Under the pieces are notes generated by a model. It did no database searches. It had not been told where the DNA came from and saw nothing but the letters and a program-made list of their open reading frames with translations. The position numbers and the translations under genes are program-made. DNA of 12,489 nucleotides, taken from assembly GCA_021648585.1 (NCBI GenBank), contig JAKISM010000062.1:1-12489 (forward strand), read 5' to 3'. This stretch comes from Devosiaceae bacterium. Its GTDB lineage: Bacteria > Pseudomonadota > Alphaproteobacteria > Rhizobiales > Devosiaceae. Positions 1 through 6,005 of the stretch are shown piece by piece; within the stretch, counting starts at the first letter, position 1, and every line of letters begins with the position of its first letter.

Positions 1-253
1 AAAATTTATTCATCCATTGATTTGAATGCTCACTCGTGCGCACAGATACAAATACATTAACCCCAGCATTGATTTTTTTTGGATTAAGTATCGCGCTACG
101 CATAAGAATAACGCCATCTTCTTCCATTTTTTGAATTCGCCGCCAACACGGAGTTGTTGAAAGCCCAATTTTACGGCCAATTTCAGCAACAGGAATGGTT
201 GCATCCTTTTGTAATAGATCCAAAATTTTGCGATCAATTCTATCTAATGTCAT
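1..253 (-). CDS. Lrp/AsnC family transcriptional regulator, N-terminal part (cut by window edge)
   Basis: The minus strand from ATG 253 is open to the window edge and gives 84 residues. It is easily missed because no stop codon lies in the window. Residues 3-48 form the winged helix-turn-helix typical of Lrp/AsnC proteins: LDRIDRKILDLLQKD opens the domain, and STTPCWRRIQKMEEDGVI (from residue 32) covers the recognition helix and wing. Residues after about 65 (GVNVFVSVRT) begin the RAM ligand-binding domain. About half of a usual 150-160 residue protein is missing. A modest Shine-Dalgarno-like CGGA (263-266) lies 9 nt upstream. Members of this family bind DNA as dimers or octamers and usually respond to amino acids. 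The ligand and targets cannot be read here. The next gene upstream, the thermonuclease, is on the same strand 122 bp away. The family call is very safe; the specific role is unknown. Confidence 0.9.
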   Translation of the reverse strand, partial: MTLDRIDRKILDLLQKDATIPVAEIGRKIGLSTTPCWRRIQKMEEDGVILMRSAILNPKKINAGVNVFVSVRTSEHSNQWMNKF

Positions 254-280
254 TTGATAATATCCGATTTTTAGAATTAT

Positions 281-331
281 TTTCTATTATTGCAGATAAT
301 ATAGCGCAATCTTTGTGCAATTTCTATTATT
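281..331. repeat. Direct repeat pair upstream of the Lrp-like gene
   Basis: An 11-bp sequence, TTTCTATTATT, occurs at 281-291 and again at 321-331, exactly 40 bp apart (close to four helical turns). Between the copies lie TTGCA (290-294) and TGCAA (316-320), which are mutually inverted. The block sits 28-78 bp upstream of the Lrp-like start codon, where an autoregulatory site would be expected for this family. Helically phased AT-rich sites are typical of Lrp proteins, but the assignment is inference. AT-rich chance repetition is the main alternative. Confidence 0.3.
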
Positions 332-348
332 ATCTTTGATTTTTGTAA

Positions 349-367
349 AACCATACCTTTGATGGTT
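349..367 (-). terminator. Weak terminator-like hairpin after the thermonuclease gene
   Basis: AACCAT (349-354) and ATGGTT (362-367) pair around a 7-nt loop just past the thermonuclease stop codon. On the minus strand the hairpin is followed by a short T-run and then ACAAAAA. The stem is only 6 bp with two G-C pairs, so it is at best a weak intrinsic terminator. Confidence 0.3.
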
Positions 368-375
368 AAATAATC

Positions 376-885
376 CTAATTTCTATCTCGCCATTCACGA
401 GGGCTTATAAATTCTCCTGCCCACATTCCAATTTTTTTCAATTTAGCACTATAATGTTCTATGTCATAACCACCATAGCTTATAGCCAAGCCTTCTTTTA
501 CTAAAATAGCGGCAACATCTTTTTTATTTACATAGCATGTAGCTAGAACCCGTGAATATCTGTCATAGCCAGTGGGTTTACAGACAACTTGCTCATTCAG
601 AACTAGCTCTTGCATACGGTTTCTAGCAGCTTTGCCGCAATTCCAAATCTGCTTGTTTTTATCTTTGCACGTTTGAAAAAGCTCAGGAGCATCAATATTT
701 AATATTCGAATTTTTTTGCCTGAAATACGTAAACTATCGCCGTCCACAACTTTTGCAGTCCCTATTATGGGGTTATCTTCAGATTGCTTTTCAAGCGATG
801 AAGATAAAAAAGCAATAAAGGCAAATAATAATATAATGCCAGCCCAGCGCAAAATCATCCTAAATTTGAGATTTCTGAATACCAT
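376..885 (-). CDS. Membrane-anchored thermonuclease (SNase-like) family protein
   Basis: A 169-residue protein of the staphylococcal nuclease fold, predicted to cleave DNA or RNA phosphodiester bonds with Ca2+. The signature residues are all present. VVDGDS (46-51) gives the metal-binding Asp50, and IRILNIDAPE (59-68) gives Arg60, Asp65 and Glu68, matching Arg35, Asp40 and Glu43 of the S. aureus enzyme. DRYSR (108-112) gives Arg112, matching Arg87. The catalytic Arg-Glu-Arg set is therefore intact. Residues 13-30 are a hydrophobic helix after a basic N-terminus, so the enzyme is a tethered or exported nuclease facing the periplasm. The mature part has four cysteines (73, 83, 102, 117), which fits an oxidising compartment. 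The start at 885 has AAGAG a few bases upstream. It is divergent from the histidine kinase across a 101-bp gap. Family call safe; substrate unknown. Confidence 0.88.
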   Translation of the reverse strand: MVFRNLKFRMILRWAGIILLFAFIAFLSSSLEKQSEDNPIIGTAKVVDGDSLRISGKKIRILNIDAPELFQTCKDKNKQIWNCGKAARNRMQELVLNEQVVCKPTGYDRYSRVLATCYVNKKDVAAILVKEGLAISYGGYDIEHYSAKLKKIGMWAGEFISPREWRDRN

Positions 886-938
886 TTCAACTCTTAATTA
901 ATAATAATGAGATATAATATGGTATGAGTAATGAAAAA

Positions 939-966
939 TTGGGTGAAATACTAGTTTTTCTATGAA
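939..966 (+). promoter_or_regulatory. Possible sigma70-type promoter of the histidine kinase gene
   Basis: TTGGGT (939-944) and TATGAA (961-966) are separated by 16 bp and would start transcription near 973, giving a leader of about 14 nt before ATG 987. Each hexamer matches the consensus at four positions or so. The whole 886-986 gap is shared with the divergent thermonuclease gene, for which I see no convincing promoter. Confidence 0.3.
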
Positions 967-986
967 TTGAGTTTTGTGAGTAAGTT

Positions 987-2510
987 ATGCAAACTGCCAA
1001 TAACATTTCAAGCAGTGAACCAACATCATTTCATAAACGCACAAGAAACACAAAAAGAACTGTGTTTGACGTGCGTCAGCGTATAAATTCGCCTACTGGA
1101 ACAAATCTTTCATTTGATAAAGAATTATTAGCTGAATATACAAGTTCTCGTCTTGCAGGCTCGTTAGCCCTGCCGATAATGTTGATTACTTTGGTAGCTC
1201 TTTCAAGCACATGGATACCTATTATCTCTGTTGCAAGTTGGGCTTTGTTGGTCGCAGTTTCTAATATTGCAGTTTTGTGGTTATGCAAACAATATCAAAA
1301 TGAAGATAAATCCTCAATAGATATACGAAAATGGGGACGAAGAATAATTATAGTTGAAGCGGCTTATGGCCTATCTTGGTCAACACTAGCCTTGCTTAGT
1401 TTTTCTTCAATCGATCAAAATATGATTGTTATTATATTTGCTATGTCGCTTGTTGGAATTGCCGCAAATGCGTTTTCTACCCGAATTTTACCTAATGCCA
1501 CCCTCGCTAGTACCATGCCTATTGCAATCTCAATTTGTGCGATATTGCTTTTTCAGGGCGGCTCATTAAATTATGCCCTCGCTGCATTAGTGCTCGGGGG
1601 GGAAATATTTTTTCTCTATCTTGCTCGCCAATTATTAGATTCAGAAATAGTAGCGTTAGAGCATCGTGCGGAAAAAGATGCCTTCATTTCTGAATTGCGA
1701 GAAGCGCAAAATAATTCTGATGAAGCACGCAAACAAGCTGAGCAGGCCAATATTGCAAAATCACAATTTTTAGCAACTATGAGCCATGAATTGCGTACAC
1801 CATTAAATGCAATTATTGGGTTTTCAGAAGTATTAAAATCAGAACTTTTAGGTCCTCATCAAGTGCCGCAATATAAAGAATATGCAGGAGATATTCATGA
1901 TAGTGGGCAACATCTTTTGACTTTGATAAATGAAGTATTAGACCTTAGCCGAATTGAAGCGGGTAAATATGATTTGAGCGAAGAGGCTGTAAATCTAGGT
2001 GATATTGCAGATGATTGCAAAAGAATGCTTGATATTCGGACTAAATCAAAATCTATTGAGCTAAAAATAAATTGTGATGAGAAGTTACCTGCCATTTGGG
2101 CTGATGAGAGAGCAATTCGCCAAGTAATACTCAACCTATTATCTAACGCAATTAAATTCACCCCACAAAATGGAAAAGTTGAGATAAATGTGCGCAGAAA
2201 TAGCGATGGAGGATTGTTTGTTTCGGTTCGAGATAACGGCCCTGGCATTCCCCAAGATGAAATTGAAACAGTCCTATCTTCTTTTGGACAAGGCTCGTTG
2301 GCGCATAAAACGGCGGAACAAGGTGCAGGGCTTGGTCTTGCCATTGTACAAAAAATTATGAACCTACATCAGGGGCGCTTTGATTTGTTTTCAAAATTAC
2401 GTTTTGGAACAGAAACTATAGCCACGTTTCCTAAATCTCGTACGATGGACGCTATGGCTGCCGTTCATGAGAAAAGAAATCGTTTAGAAATATATTCTGA
2501 TGTTAGCTAA
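987..2510 (+). CDS. Membrane sensor histidine kinase (PdhS/DivJ/PleC-like)
   Basis: A 507-residue inner-membrane histidine kinase. After a polar N-terminus of about 55 residues come six likely membrane helices (about 57-75, 78-99, 119-138, 144-163, 172-190, 194-212). A charged coiled-coil linker follows (about 215-257). The dimerisation/phosphoacceptor domain carries SHELRTPLNAIIGFSE, with the phosphorylated His267. The ATPase domain shows the N box NLLSNAIKFTP (Asn383/387), G1 DNGPGIP (416-422), F box SSFGQGS (431-437) and G2 GAGLGLAI (446-453). All catalytic motifs are present, so it should be active, and Glu268 and Arg270 also permit phosphatase activity. There is no PAS, HAMP or receiver domain. 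The HisKA sequence resembles alphaproteobacterial cell-cycle kinases acting on DivK/PleD. That is inference from motif similarity, and no response regulator is adjacent. It ends 2 bp from the convergent transporter gene. The signal sensed is unknown. Confidence 0.88.
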   Translation: MQTANNISSSEPTSFHKRTRNTKRTVFDVRQRINSPTGTNLSFDKELLAEYTSSRLAGSLALPIMLITLVALSSTWIPIISVASWALLVAVSNIAVLWLCKQYQNEDKSSIDIRKWGRRIIIVEAAYGLSWSTLALLSFSSIDQNMIVIIFAMSLVGIAANAFSTRILPNATLASTMPIAISICAILLFQGGSLNYALAALVLGGEIFFLYLARQLLDSEIVALEHRAEKDAFISELREAQNNSDEARKQAEQANIAKSQFLATMSHELRTPLNAIIGFSEVLKSELLGPHQVPQYKEYAGDIHDSGQHLLTLINEVLDLSRIEAGKYDLSEEAVNLGDIADDCKRMLDIRTKSKSIELKINCDEKLPAIWADERAIRQVILNLLSNAIKFTPQNGKVEINVRRNSDGGLFVSVRDNGPGIPQDEIETVLSSFGQGSLAHKTAEQGAGLGLAIVQKIMNLHQGRFDLFSKLRFGTETIATFPKSRTMDAMAAVHEKRNRLEIYSDVS

Positions 2511-2513
2511 CAT
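2500..2513. repeat. 14-bp perfect palindrome at the convergent gene junction
   Basis: ATGTTAGCTAACAT reads the same on both strands and covers the end of the histidine kinase gene, its TAA stop (2508-2510), and the last base of the opposing transporter gene. It could form a 5-bp stem with a 4-nt loop in RNA from either direction. No U-run follows, so a conventional terminator is not supported. Confidence 0.5.
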
Positions 2514-3232
2514 TAAATCTGCACTAAGGCTCTTAATCCCACTCCTATACCATAGGCCAGTCCAGCGGCAAACATGCCAATAAAAAATGTCTCTAGTGCG
2601 CTCGACCACCAACGTTGAAGTGACCATAAAGATTTAGCCGCACCAATCGCTAAAAACACCATTCCAGTCATAATTGAAGCAATAATAGCGCTAGCATCCA
2701 TGCCCAATAAAAACGGAATAAGTGGCACAGCCCCGCAAATTGAAAAAGCAATAAAGGTGGCTAAAGCCGCACGAATAGGGGAGCGCTGAATTGGAGAAAT
2801 CGAATGTTCTTCTTTTAGCATAGTATCAAGCCAAACATCTTCTTTCGCAGTAATTAGCTTAACCATTGCCTCAAGCTCTTTGCCCTCAAAACCTTTACGA
2901 GCATAAATTTGTCGAATTTCCTCAACTTCCCCTTCGGGGTAATTACGAATATGACGCAATTCAATCGCCTTTATTCTCTCATAATCATCATGTTCGGATT
3001 TCGTGCCAGAATAATTTGATGCAGCCATAGAAAAACCATCAGCTACCAAATTGGCTAACCCTAAAACTAAAATCACTCCAACCGAAAGATTAGCGCCAAC
3101 AACACCGGCAACAATAGCAAAAGTGGTTATAGCACCATCAATGCCGCCATAAATCCAGTCGCGTAGATAATTAGCTTTTGGCCCTTCAGCAAGTCGGGCT
3201 CTAATTGCATCTGGTTCGTGTGAATGATCCAT
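2513..3232 (-). CDS. VIT1/CCC1 family metal (Fe2+/Mn2+) transporter
   Basis: A 239-residue inner-membrane protein of the VIT1/CCC1 family, which moves Fe2+ or Mn2+ out of the cytoplasm. Five likely membrane helices lie at about 30-46, 50-70, 153-175, 180-200 and 212-235. Helix 1 carries YGGIDGAITTF, whose Asp32 matches the transport Asp43 of the plant transporter VIT1. Helix 2 carries NLVADGFSMAASNY, with Met69 matching Met80. The loop between helices 2 and 3 (about 78-148) is long and rich in Glu and His, with EGEVEEIRQIY and a later Met138/Glu141-142. It corresponds to the cytoplasmic metal-collecting domain. AGGTG lies just before ATG 3232. A TTGATT/TATAAC pair with a short 15-bp spacer at 3256-3282 may be its promoter. 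The family is firm; which metal is carried cannot be read. It could work in metal detoxification. Confidence 0.9.
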   Translation of the reverse strand: MDHSHEPDAIRARLAEGPKANYLRDWIYGGIDGAITTFAIVAGVVGANLSVGVILVLGLANLVADGFSMAASNYSGTKSEHDDYERIKAIELRHIRNYPEGEVEEIRQIYARKGFEGKELEAMVKLITAKEDVWLDTMLKEEHSISPIQRSPIRAALATFIAFSICGAVPLIPFLLGMDASAIIASIMTGMVFLAIGAAKSLWSLQRWWSSALETFFIGMFAAGLAYGIGVGLRALVQI

Positions 3233-3289
3233 GAAACACCTATTTTTTACGATTCGTTATAAAAAAACATACTCTAAATCAATTTTTCT

Positions 3290-3298
3290 TGCTATAGT
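3290..3298 (+). promoter_or_regulatory. Extended -10 promoter of the DAHP synthase gene
   Basis: TGCTATAGT fits the extended -10 pattern TGnTATAAT with one mismatch. A start site near 3305 would give a leader of about 32 nt before GTG 3337 and leave the Shine-Dalgarno in the transcript. No good -35 is visible, which extended -10 promoters tolerate. An alternative pair, TTGCTA (3289-3294) with TATAAA (3313-3318), would start too close to the ribosome-binding site. Confidence 0.42.
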
Positions 3299-3316
3299 GG
3301 GTTTTTACCCCCTATA
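3293..3316 (+). promoter_or_regulatory. Inverted repeat over the aroG promoter (possible operator or leader hairpin)
   Basis: TATAGTGGG (3293-3301) and CCCCCTATA (3308-3316) pair at 8 of 9 positions around a TTTTTA loop. The single mismatch is T3298/C3311. The repeat covers the probable -10 element and start site, as a repressor operator would. As RNA, only the right arm would be in the transcript if initiation is near 3305, so the DNA-operator reading is favoured over attenuation. Which protein would bind is unknown. Confidence 0.4.
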
Positions 3317-3323
3317 AAGCAAA

Positions 3324-3328
3324 AAGGA
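3324..3328 (+). promoter_or_regulatory. Ribosome-binding site that decides the GTG start of DAHP synthase
   Basis: AAGGA ends 8 nt before GTG 3337 but 20 nt before the in-frame ATG at 3349. The spacing therefore favours the GTG start. Confidence 0.65.
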
Positions 3329-3336
3329 CATTTTTA

Positions 3337-4695
3337 GTGAGTAAAAACATGAGTAATTGGACACCTAGTAGCTGGCGTAAAAAAACTGTAATTCAAGTCC
3401 CGCAATATCCCGATATTAAAGCCTTAGAAAAAGCAGAGGCACGCTTAGCGTCTTTTCCGCCATTAGTTTTTGCTGGCGAAGCACGAGATCTTAAAGCTAG
3501 TTTGGCTGAAGTTGCTAATGGCAATGCTTTTTTATTGCAGGGGGGCGATTGCGCTGAAAGTTTTGCCGAACATGGCGCAGATCATATTCGTGATTTCTTT
3601 CGTGCGTTTTTGCAAATGTCATTAGTGCTTACGCATGGCTCATCAAAGCCGATTGTTAAAGTAGGGCGAGTTGCAGGGCAATTTGCTAAACCACGCTCAG
3701 CTGATTTTGAAACTATTGATGGAGTAGAATTGCCATCATATCGTGGGGATATTATTAATGCGATTGAATTTGATGAGACCTCACGTGTACCAGATCCAAA
3801 TCGTATGCTCATGGCATATCGTCAATCAGCGGCAACATTAAATCTCTTAAGAGCTTTTGCATCGGGTGGTTATGCATCGCTTGAAAGAGCGCATGAATGG
3901 ACAACTGATTTCCTCAAAGATAGTGAGGCCTATGCTTCTTATAAAGAAGTGGTTGAAAAAATCGAAGATGCTATTTCATTTATGAAAGCGATGAACATCA
4001 CAGCAGAAAATACGCAACAATTAAGAGAAACCAAATTTTATACTAGCCATGAAGCATTGTTGCTTGGTTATGAAGAAGCACTAACCCGTAAAGATTCAAT
4101 TTCAGATGAATATTATTCAACTTCTGGGCATATGATGTGGATTGGTGATAGAACACGCCAGCCCGATGGCGCACATGTTGAATATTTTTCAGGCATAAAA
4201 AACCCCATCGGCATTAAATGTGGGCCAAGCCTTAGTGAAGAAGATTTGCTAAAATTACTCGATAAATTAAACCCTGAAAATGAAGCAGGGCGCATCACGC
4301 TAATTGCGAGATATGGTTCAGATAAGATTGAACAGCATTTGCCAAGTTTAATTGAAATCGTAAAAAGAGAGGGGCAAAAAGTTGTTTGGTGCTCCGATCC
4401 AATGCACGGCAATACGATTAAAGCCTCAACAGGATATAAAACTAGACCGTTTAATCAGATTATGGACGAAGTGAAATCATTTTTTAGAATTCACAAGGAC
4501 ATGGGGACTTATGCAGGCGGTGTGCATATTGAAATGACTGGCGCAGACGTTACAGAATGTGTTGGCGGTGTTTCAGCGGTTACGGAAGATGATCTCTCAA
4601 ACCGCTATCATACCCATTGTGATCCAAGATTAAACGCTTCGCAATCTCTAGAATTAGCATTTTTAATTGCTAAAGAGATGTCGAACACAAAATAA
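3337..4695 (+). CDS. aroG: 3-deoxy-7-phosphoheptulonate synthase, class II (DAHP synthase)
   Basis: This enzyme condenses phosphoenolpyruvate and erythrose 4-phosphate to DAHP, the first step of the shikimate pathway to aromatic amino acids, in the cytoplasm. The protein has 452 residues and is of the plant-like class II (AroA-II) type. The divalent-metal ligands are visible by motif: Cys72 in QGGDCAESF, His357 in DPMHGNT, Glu399 in HIEMTG and Asp429 in HCDPRLN. They match Cys87, His369, Glu411 and Asp441 of the M. tuberculosis enzyme with a steady offset. Substrate-binding segments KVGRVAGQFAKPRS (108-121), IGIKCGPS (291-298) and ARYGSDK (324-330) are also intact. It appears full length. It stands alone, with its own promoter region shared with the divergent transporter gene. 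Feedback behaviour cannot be predicted. The gene symbol is used for function; annotators also write aroF or aroA for this class. Confidence 0.96.
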   Translation: MSKNMSNWTPSSWRKKTVIQVPQYPDIKALEKAEARLASFPPLVFAGEARDLKASLAEVANGNAFLLQGGDCAESFAEHGADHIRDFFRAFLQMSLVLTHGSSKPIVKVGRVAGQFAKPRSADFETIDGVELPSYRGDIINAIEFDETSRVPDPNRMLMAYRQSAATLNLLRAFASGGYASLERAHEWTTDFLKDSEAYASYKEVVEKIEDAISFMKAMNITAENTQQLRETKFYTSHEALLLGYEEALTRKDSISDEYYSTSGHMMWIGDRTRQPDGAHVEYFSGIKNPIGIKCGPSLSEEDLLKLLDKLNPENEAGRITLIARYGSDKIEQHLPSLIEIVKREGQKVVWCSDPMHGNTIKASTGYKTRPFNQIMDEVKSFFRIHKDMGTYAGGVHIEMTGADVTECVGGVSAVTEDDLSNRYHTHCDPRLNASQSLELAFLIAKEMSNTK

Positions 4696-4742
4696 AACTT
4701 AAAATACAAGGGTTTTTAGCACAACATTAACTATAACAAGTC

Positions 4743-4787
4743 ATAAATAGACATTAATTGCTCTTTTAGAGCCTATTTATTTTGAGG
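4743..4787 (+). promoter_or_regulatory. Structured 5' leader before the outer membrane protein gene
   Basis: ATAAATAG (4743-4750) pairs with CTATTTAT (4773-4780) over 8 bp. Inside it, GCTCT (4760-4764) pairs with AGAGC (4768-4772) around a TTT loop. The two stems stack on the 3' side, leaving a 9-nt bulge (4751-4759) on the 5' side. The Shine-Dalgarno GAGG (4784-4787) lies 3 nt after the fold and 5 nt before ATG 4793, so folding would leave it just free. Such structures before porin-type genes can affect mRNA stability or act as small-RNA targets; this role is inference. Confidence 0.4.
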
Positions 4788-4792
4788 TTGTT

Positions 4793-5749
4793 ATGTCACG
4801 TTTAGTAGCTAATATTAGTGTTTTAGCCTTTTTTATTGCCACTCCTGCTTTATCTGCAGAAATTGTAAAGTCCGATAATTTTGGAGATTTGCGTGGAGCC
4901 TATCCCTCAGATTGGGATATGAGCGATAATGGCGACCCATTAGATTTTGAATTTGGCGTACGCTATTATTATTCTATTGGCAGTTCAACAATGACAGTCA
5001 ATGGCGGCAATTACGTTTCTGAAGATAAAAGCCAAATTTTAGAACTTTATGGCCGAATAGATGATAATTCAACATCTACCTACCTTAAAGCATGGGGCGG
5101 TTATTCAGCATTGATTGATGGCACATATTCAACACCAGCAACTGGTGGAAATGTGGTAATGTCTGGTGGGCGAGTTGCCTATGCAGGAGCAGATTTTGGT
5201 TATATCCCATTAGGAAATGAAGATTTTCAGATGGGCGGCTTTGTTGGTTATCAATATTATTCCGATAATCCAGATATGGGACGTGTTAATTTTGTAACAT
5301 CTGCTGGTGGTGGAAATAGTGAAACAAATGCTCTTGAAATTCATGAATTGCGATTAGGCGCAGCTCTAAATGCTGATCTTGGCGATAAAGTTGATTTAAA
5401 TATTCAAGCTGCAATAATTCCTTACGCAGCAGCAAGCGGAACTTATGGCGCTTTTGCATTGCCAAATTTTGTTGATGGCGGTGATGTTTATGAGCAAGGA
5501 TCAGCTGGAACTTTAGCTGGCTCTTTATATGGTGCAAGTGCTGAAGCCATGTTGGGCTTTAATGCAACCGATAATCTAACTATTAGAATTGGTGGCAGAG
5601 TGCATTATCTAACTGGTAATAACGCTACAATGGAATATACTGCAAGAGAAGTTGGCAATCCAACAAATTCACAACTTTATACTAGCAATATTTCTGGGCT
5701 TGAATTTTTGCGCTATGGTGCATTGCTTGAGTTGACAGGTAAGTTTTAA
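4793..5749 (+). CDS. Exported outer-membrane beta-barrel (porin/opacity-like) protein
   Basis: A 318-residue secreted protein. Residues 1-22 are a classic signal peptide: Arg3, a hydrophobic core (VLAFFIATPAL), and a signal peptidase I site after LSA. The mature 296 residues are rich in Gly, Ser, Thr, Asn and Tyr and show repeated alternating polar/hydrophobic strands (for example FEFGVRYYYS, LTIRIGGRVHYL). The chain ends in LLELTGKF, whose last-residue Phe is the usual signal for insertion by the BAM complex. An early DLRGAYPSDWD stretch precedes the first strand, as I recall from rhizobial outer membrane proteins of this type. I see no lipobox, so it is not a lipoprotein. A GAGG Shine-Dalgarno supports this start. 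It is a single gene with gaps on both sides. Whether it is a channel, an adhesin or structural cannot be said. Confidence 0.78.
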   Translation: MSRLVANISVLAFFIATPALSAEIVKSDNFGDLRGAYPSDWDMSDNGDPLDFEFGVRYYYSIGSSTMTVNGGNYVSEDKSQILELYGRIDDNSTSTYLKAWGGYSALIDGTYSTPATGGNVVMSGGRVAYAGADFGYIPLGNEDFQMGGFVGYQYYSDNPDMGRVNFVTSAGGGNSETNALEIHELRLGAALNADLGDKVDLNIQAAIIPYAAASGTYGAFALPNFVDGGDVYEQGSAGTLAGSLYGASAEAMLGFNATDNLTIRIGGRVHYLTGNNATMEYTAREVGNPTNSQLYTSNISGLEFLRYGALLELTGKF

Positions 5750-5774
5750 CTAAAAAGTATAATTAAGGCTTCTA

Positions 5775-5882
5775 TCCTGCCCCTGAACCTCTAAGTCAAA
5801 ATGTCGCCCTGAACCTCCAATGTCACCCTGAACGAAGTGAAGGGTCTAAGATGCTTCGGCTACGCTCAGCAGGACAAGAGAG
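5775..5882. repeat. Intergenic inverted-repeat element with extra partial copies
   Basis: The core is two nearly adjoining arms: TGTCACCCTGAACG to GGGTCT (5821-5847) and AGATGCTTCGG to AGGACA (5849-5876). The reverse complement of the right arm matches the left arm at about 19 of 27 positions, separated by one base, so the RNA could fold into a long imperfect hairpin. Two partial left arms precede it. The word CCCTGAAC recurs at 5781, 5807 and 5826, and AATGTC[A/G]CCCTGAAC occurs at 5800-5814 and 5819-5833. The block looks GC-richer than its surroundings. Its wording resembles dispersed palindromic repeats I recall in many bacterial genomes. No reading frame is apparent. It may also act as a terminator for the upstream gene. 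Confidence 0.65.
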
Positions 5883-6005
5883 TTGATGATGTTATCAAAT
5901 AAATATCACTAGACCTTCTATAAATATTAAAATAGTAATTTTCAACCTTGCCCAGCATTGTTAGGCACGATAAGACTTGACTAACTTTTTCAGCTGGATT
6001 TTTTT
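5883..6005. other. Gap before nadE: no gene seen
   Basis: Together with the repeat this completes a 256-bp gene-free stretch. I see AT-rich sequence with a weak TGCC (5949-5952)/GGCA (5964-5967) inverted pair. A TTGACT at about 5977-5982 resembles a -35 hexamer but has no matching -10. The nadE promoter should lie here, but I cannot place it. Confidence 0.4.

Noticed and set aside
362..369. ATGGTTAA, the reverse of TTAACCAT, resembling a CtrA half-site
   Set aside because: Only one half is present and it is part of the hairpin after the thermonuclease gene. In AT-rich DNA such 8-mers are expected by chance.
1895..2344. A 149-codon minus-strand frame opposite the kinase domain
   Set aside because: It mirrors the conserved HisKA/HATPase coding region. 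Long antisense frames there follow from codon use, and the protein is Ser-rich with no recognisable motif.
3289..3318. TTGCTA/TATAAA with 18-bp spacing as the DAHP synthase promoter
   Set aside because: Transcription would begin at about 3325, inside the Shine-Dalgarno needed for GTG 3337. The extended -10 at 3290-3298 fits better.
4113..4412. A 99-codon minus-strand frame opposite the DAHP synthase gene
   Set aside because: It is fully covered by conserved catalytic sequence on the plus strand and has no ribosome-binding site or family resemblance.
5286..5537. An 83-codon minus-strand frame inside the outer membrane protein gene, rich in His, Gln and Leu
   Set aside because: It lies wholly opposite a well-supported gene, has odd composition caused by antisense reading of Ala/Gly/Asn codons, and shows no domain.
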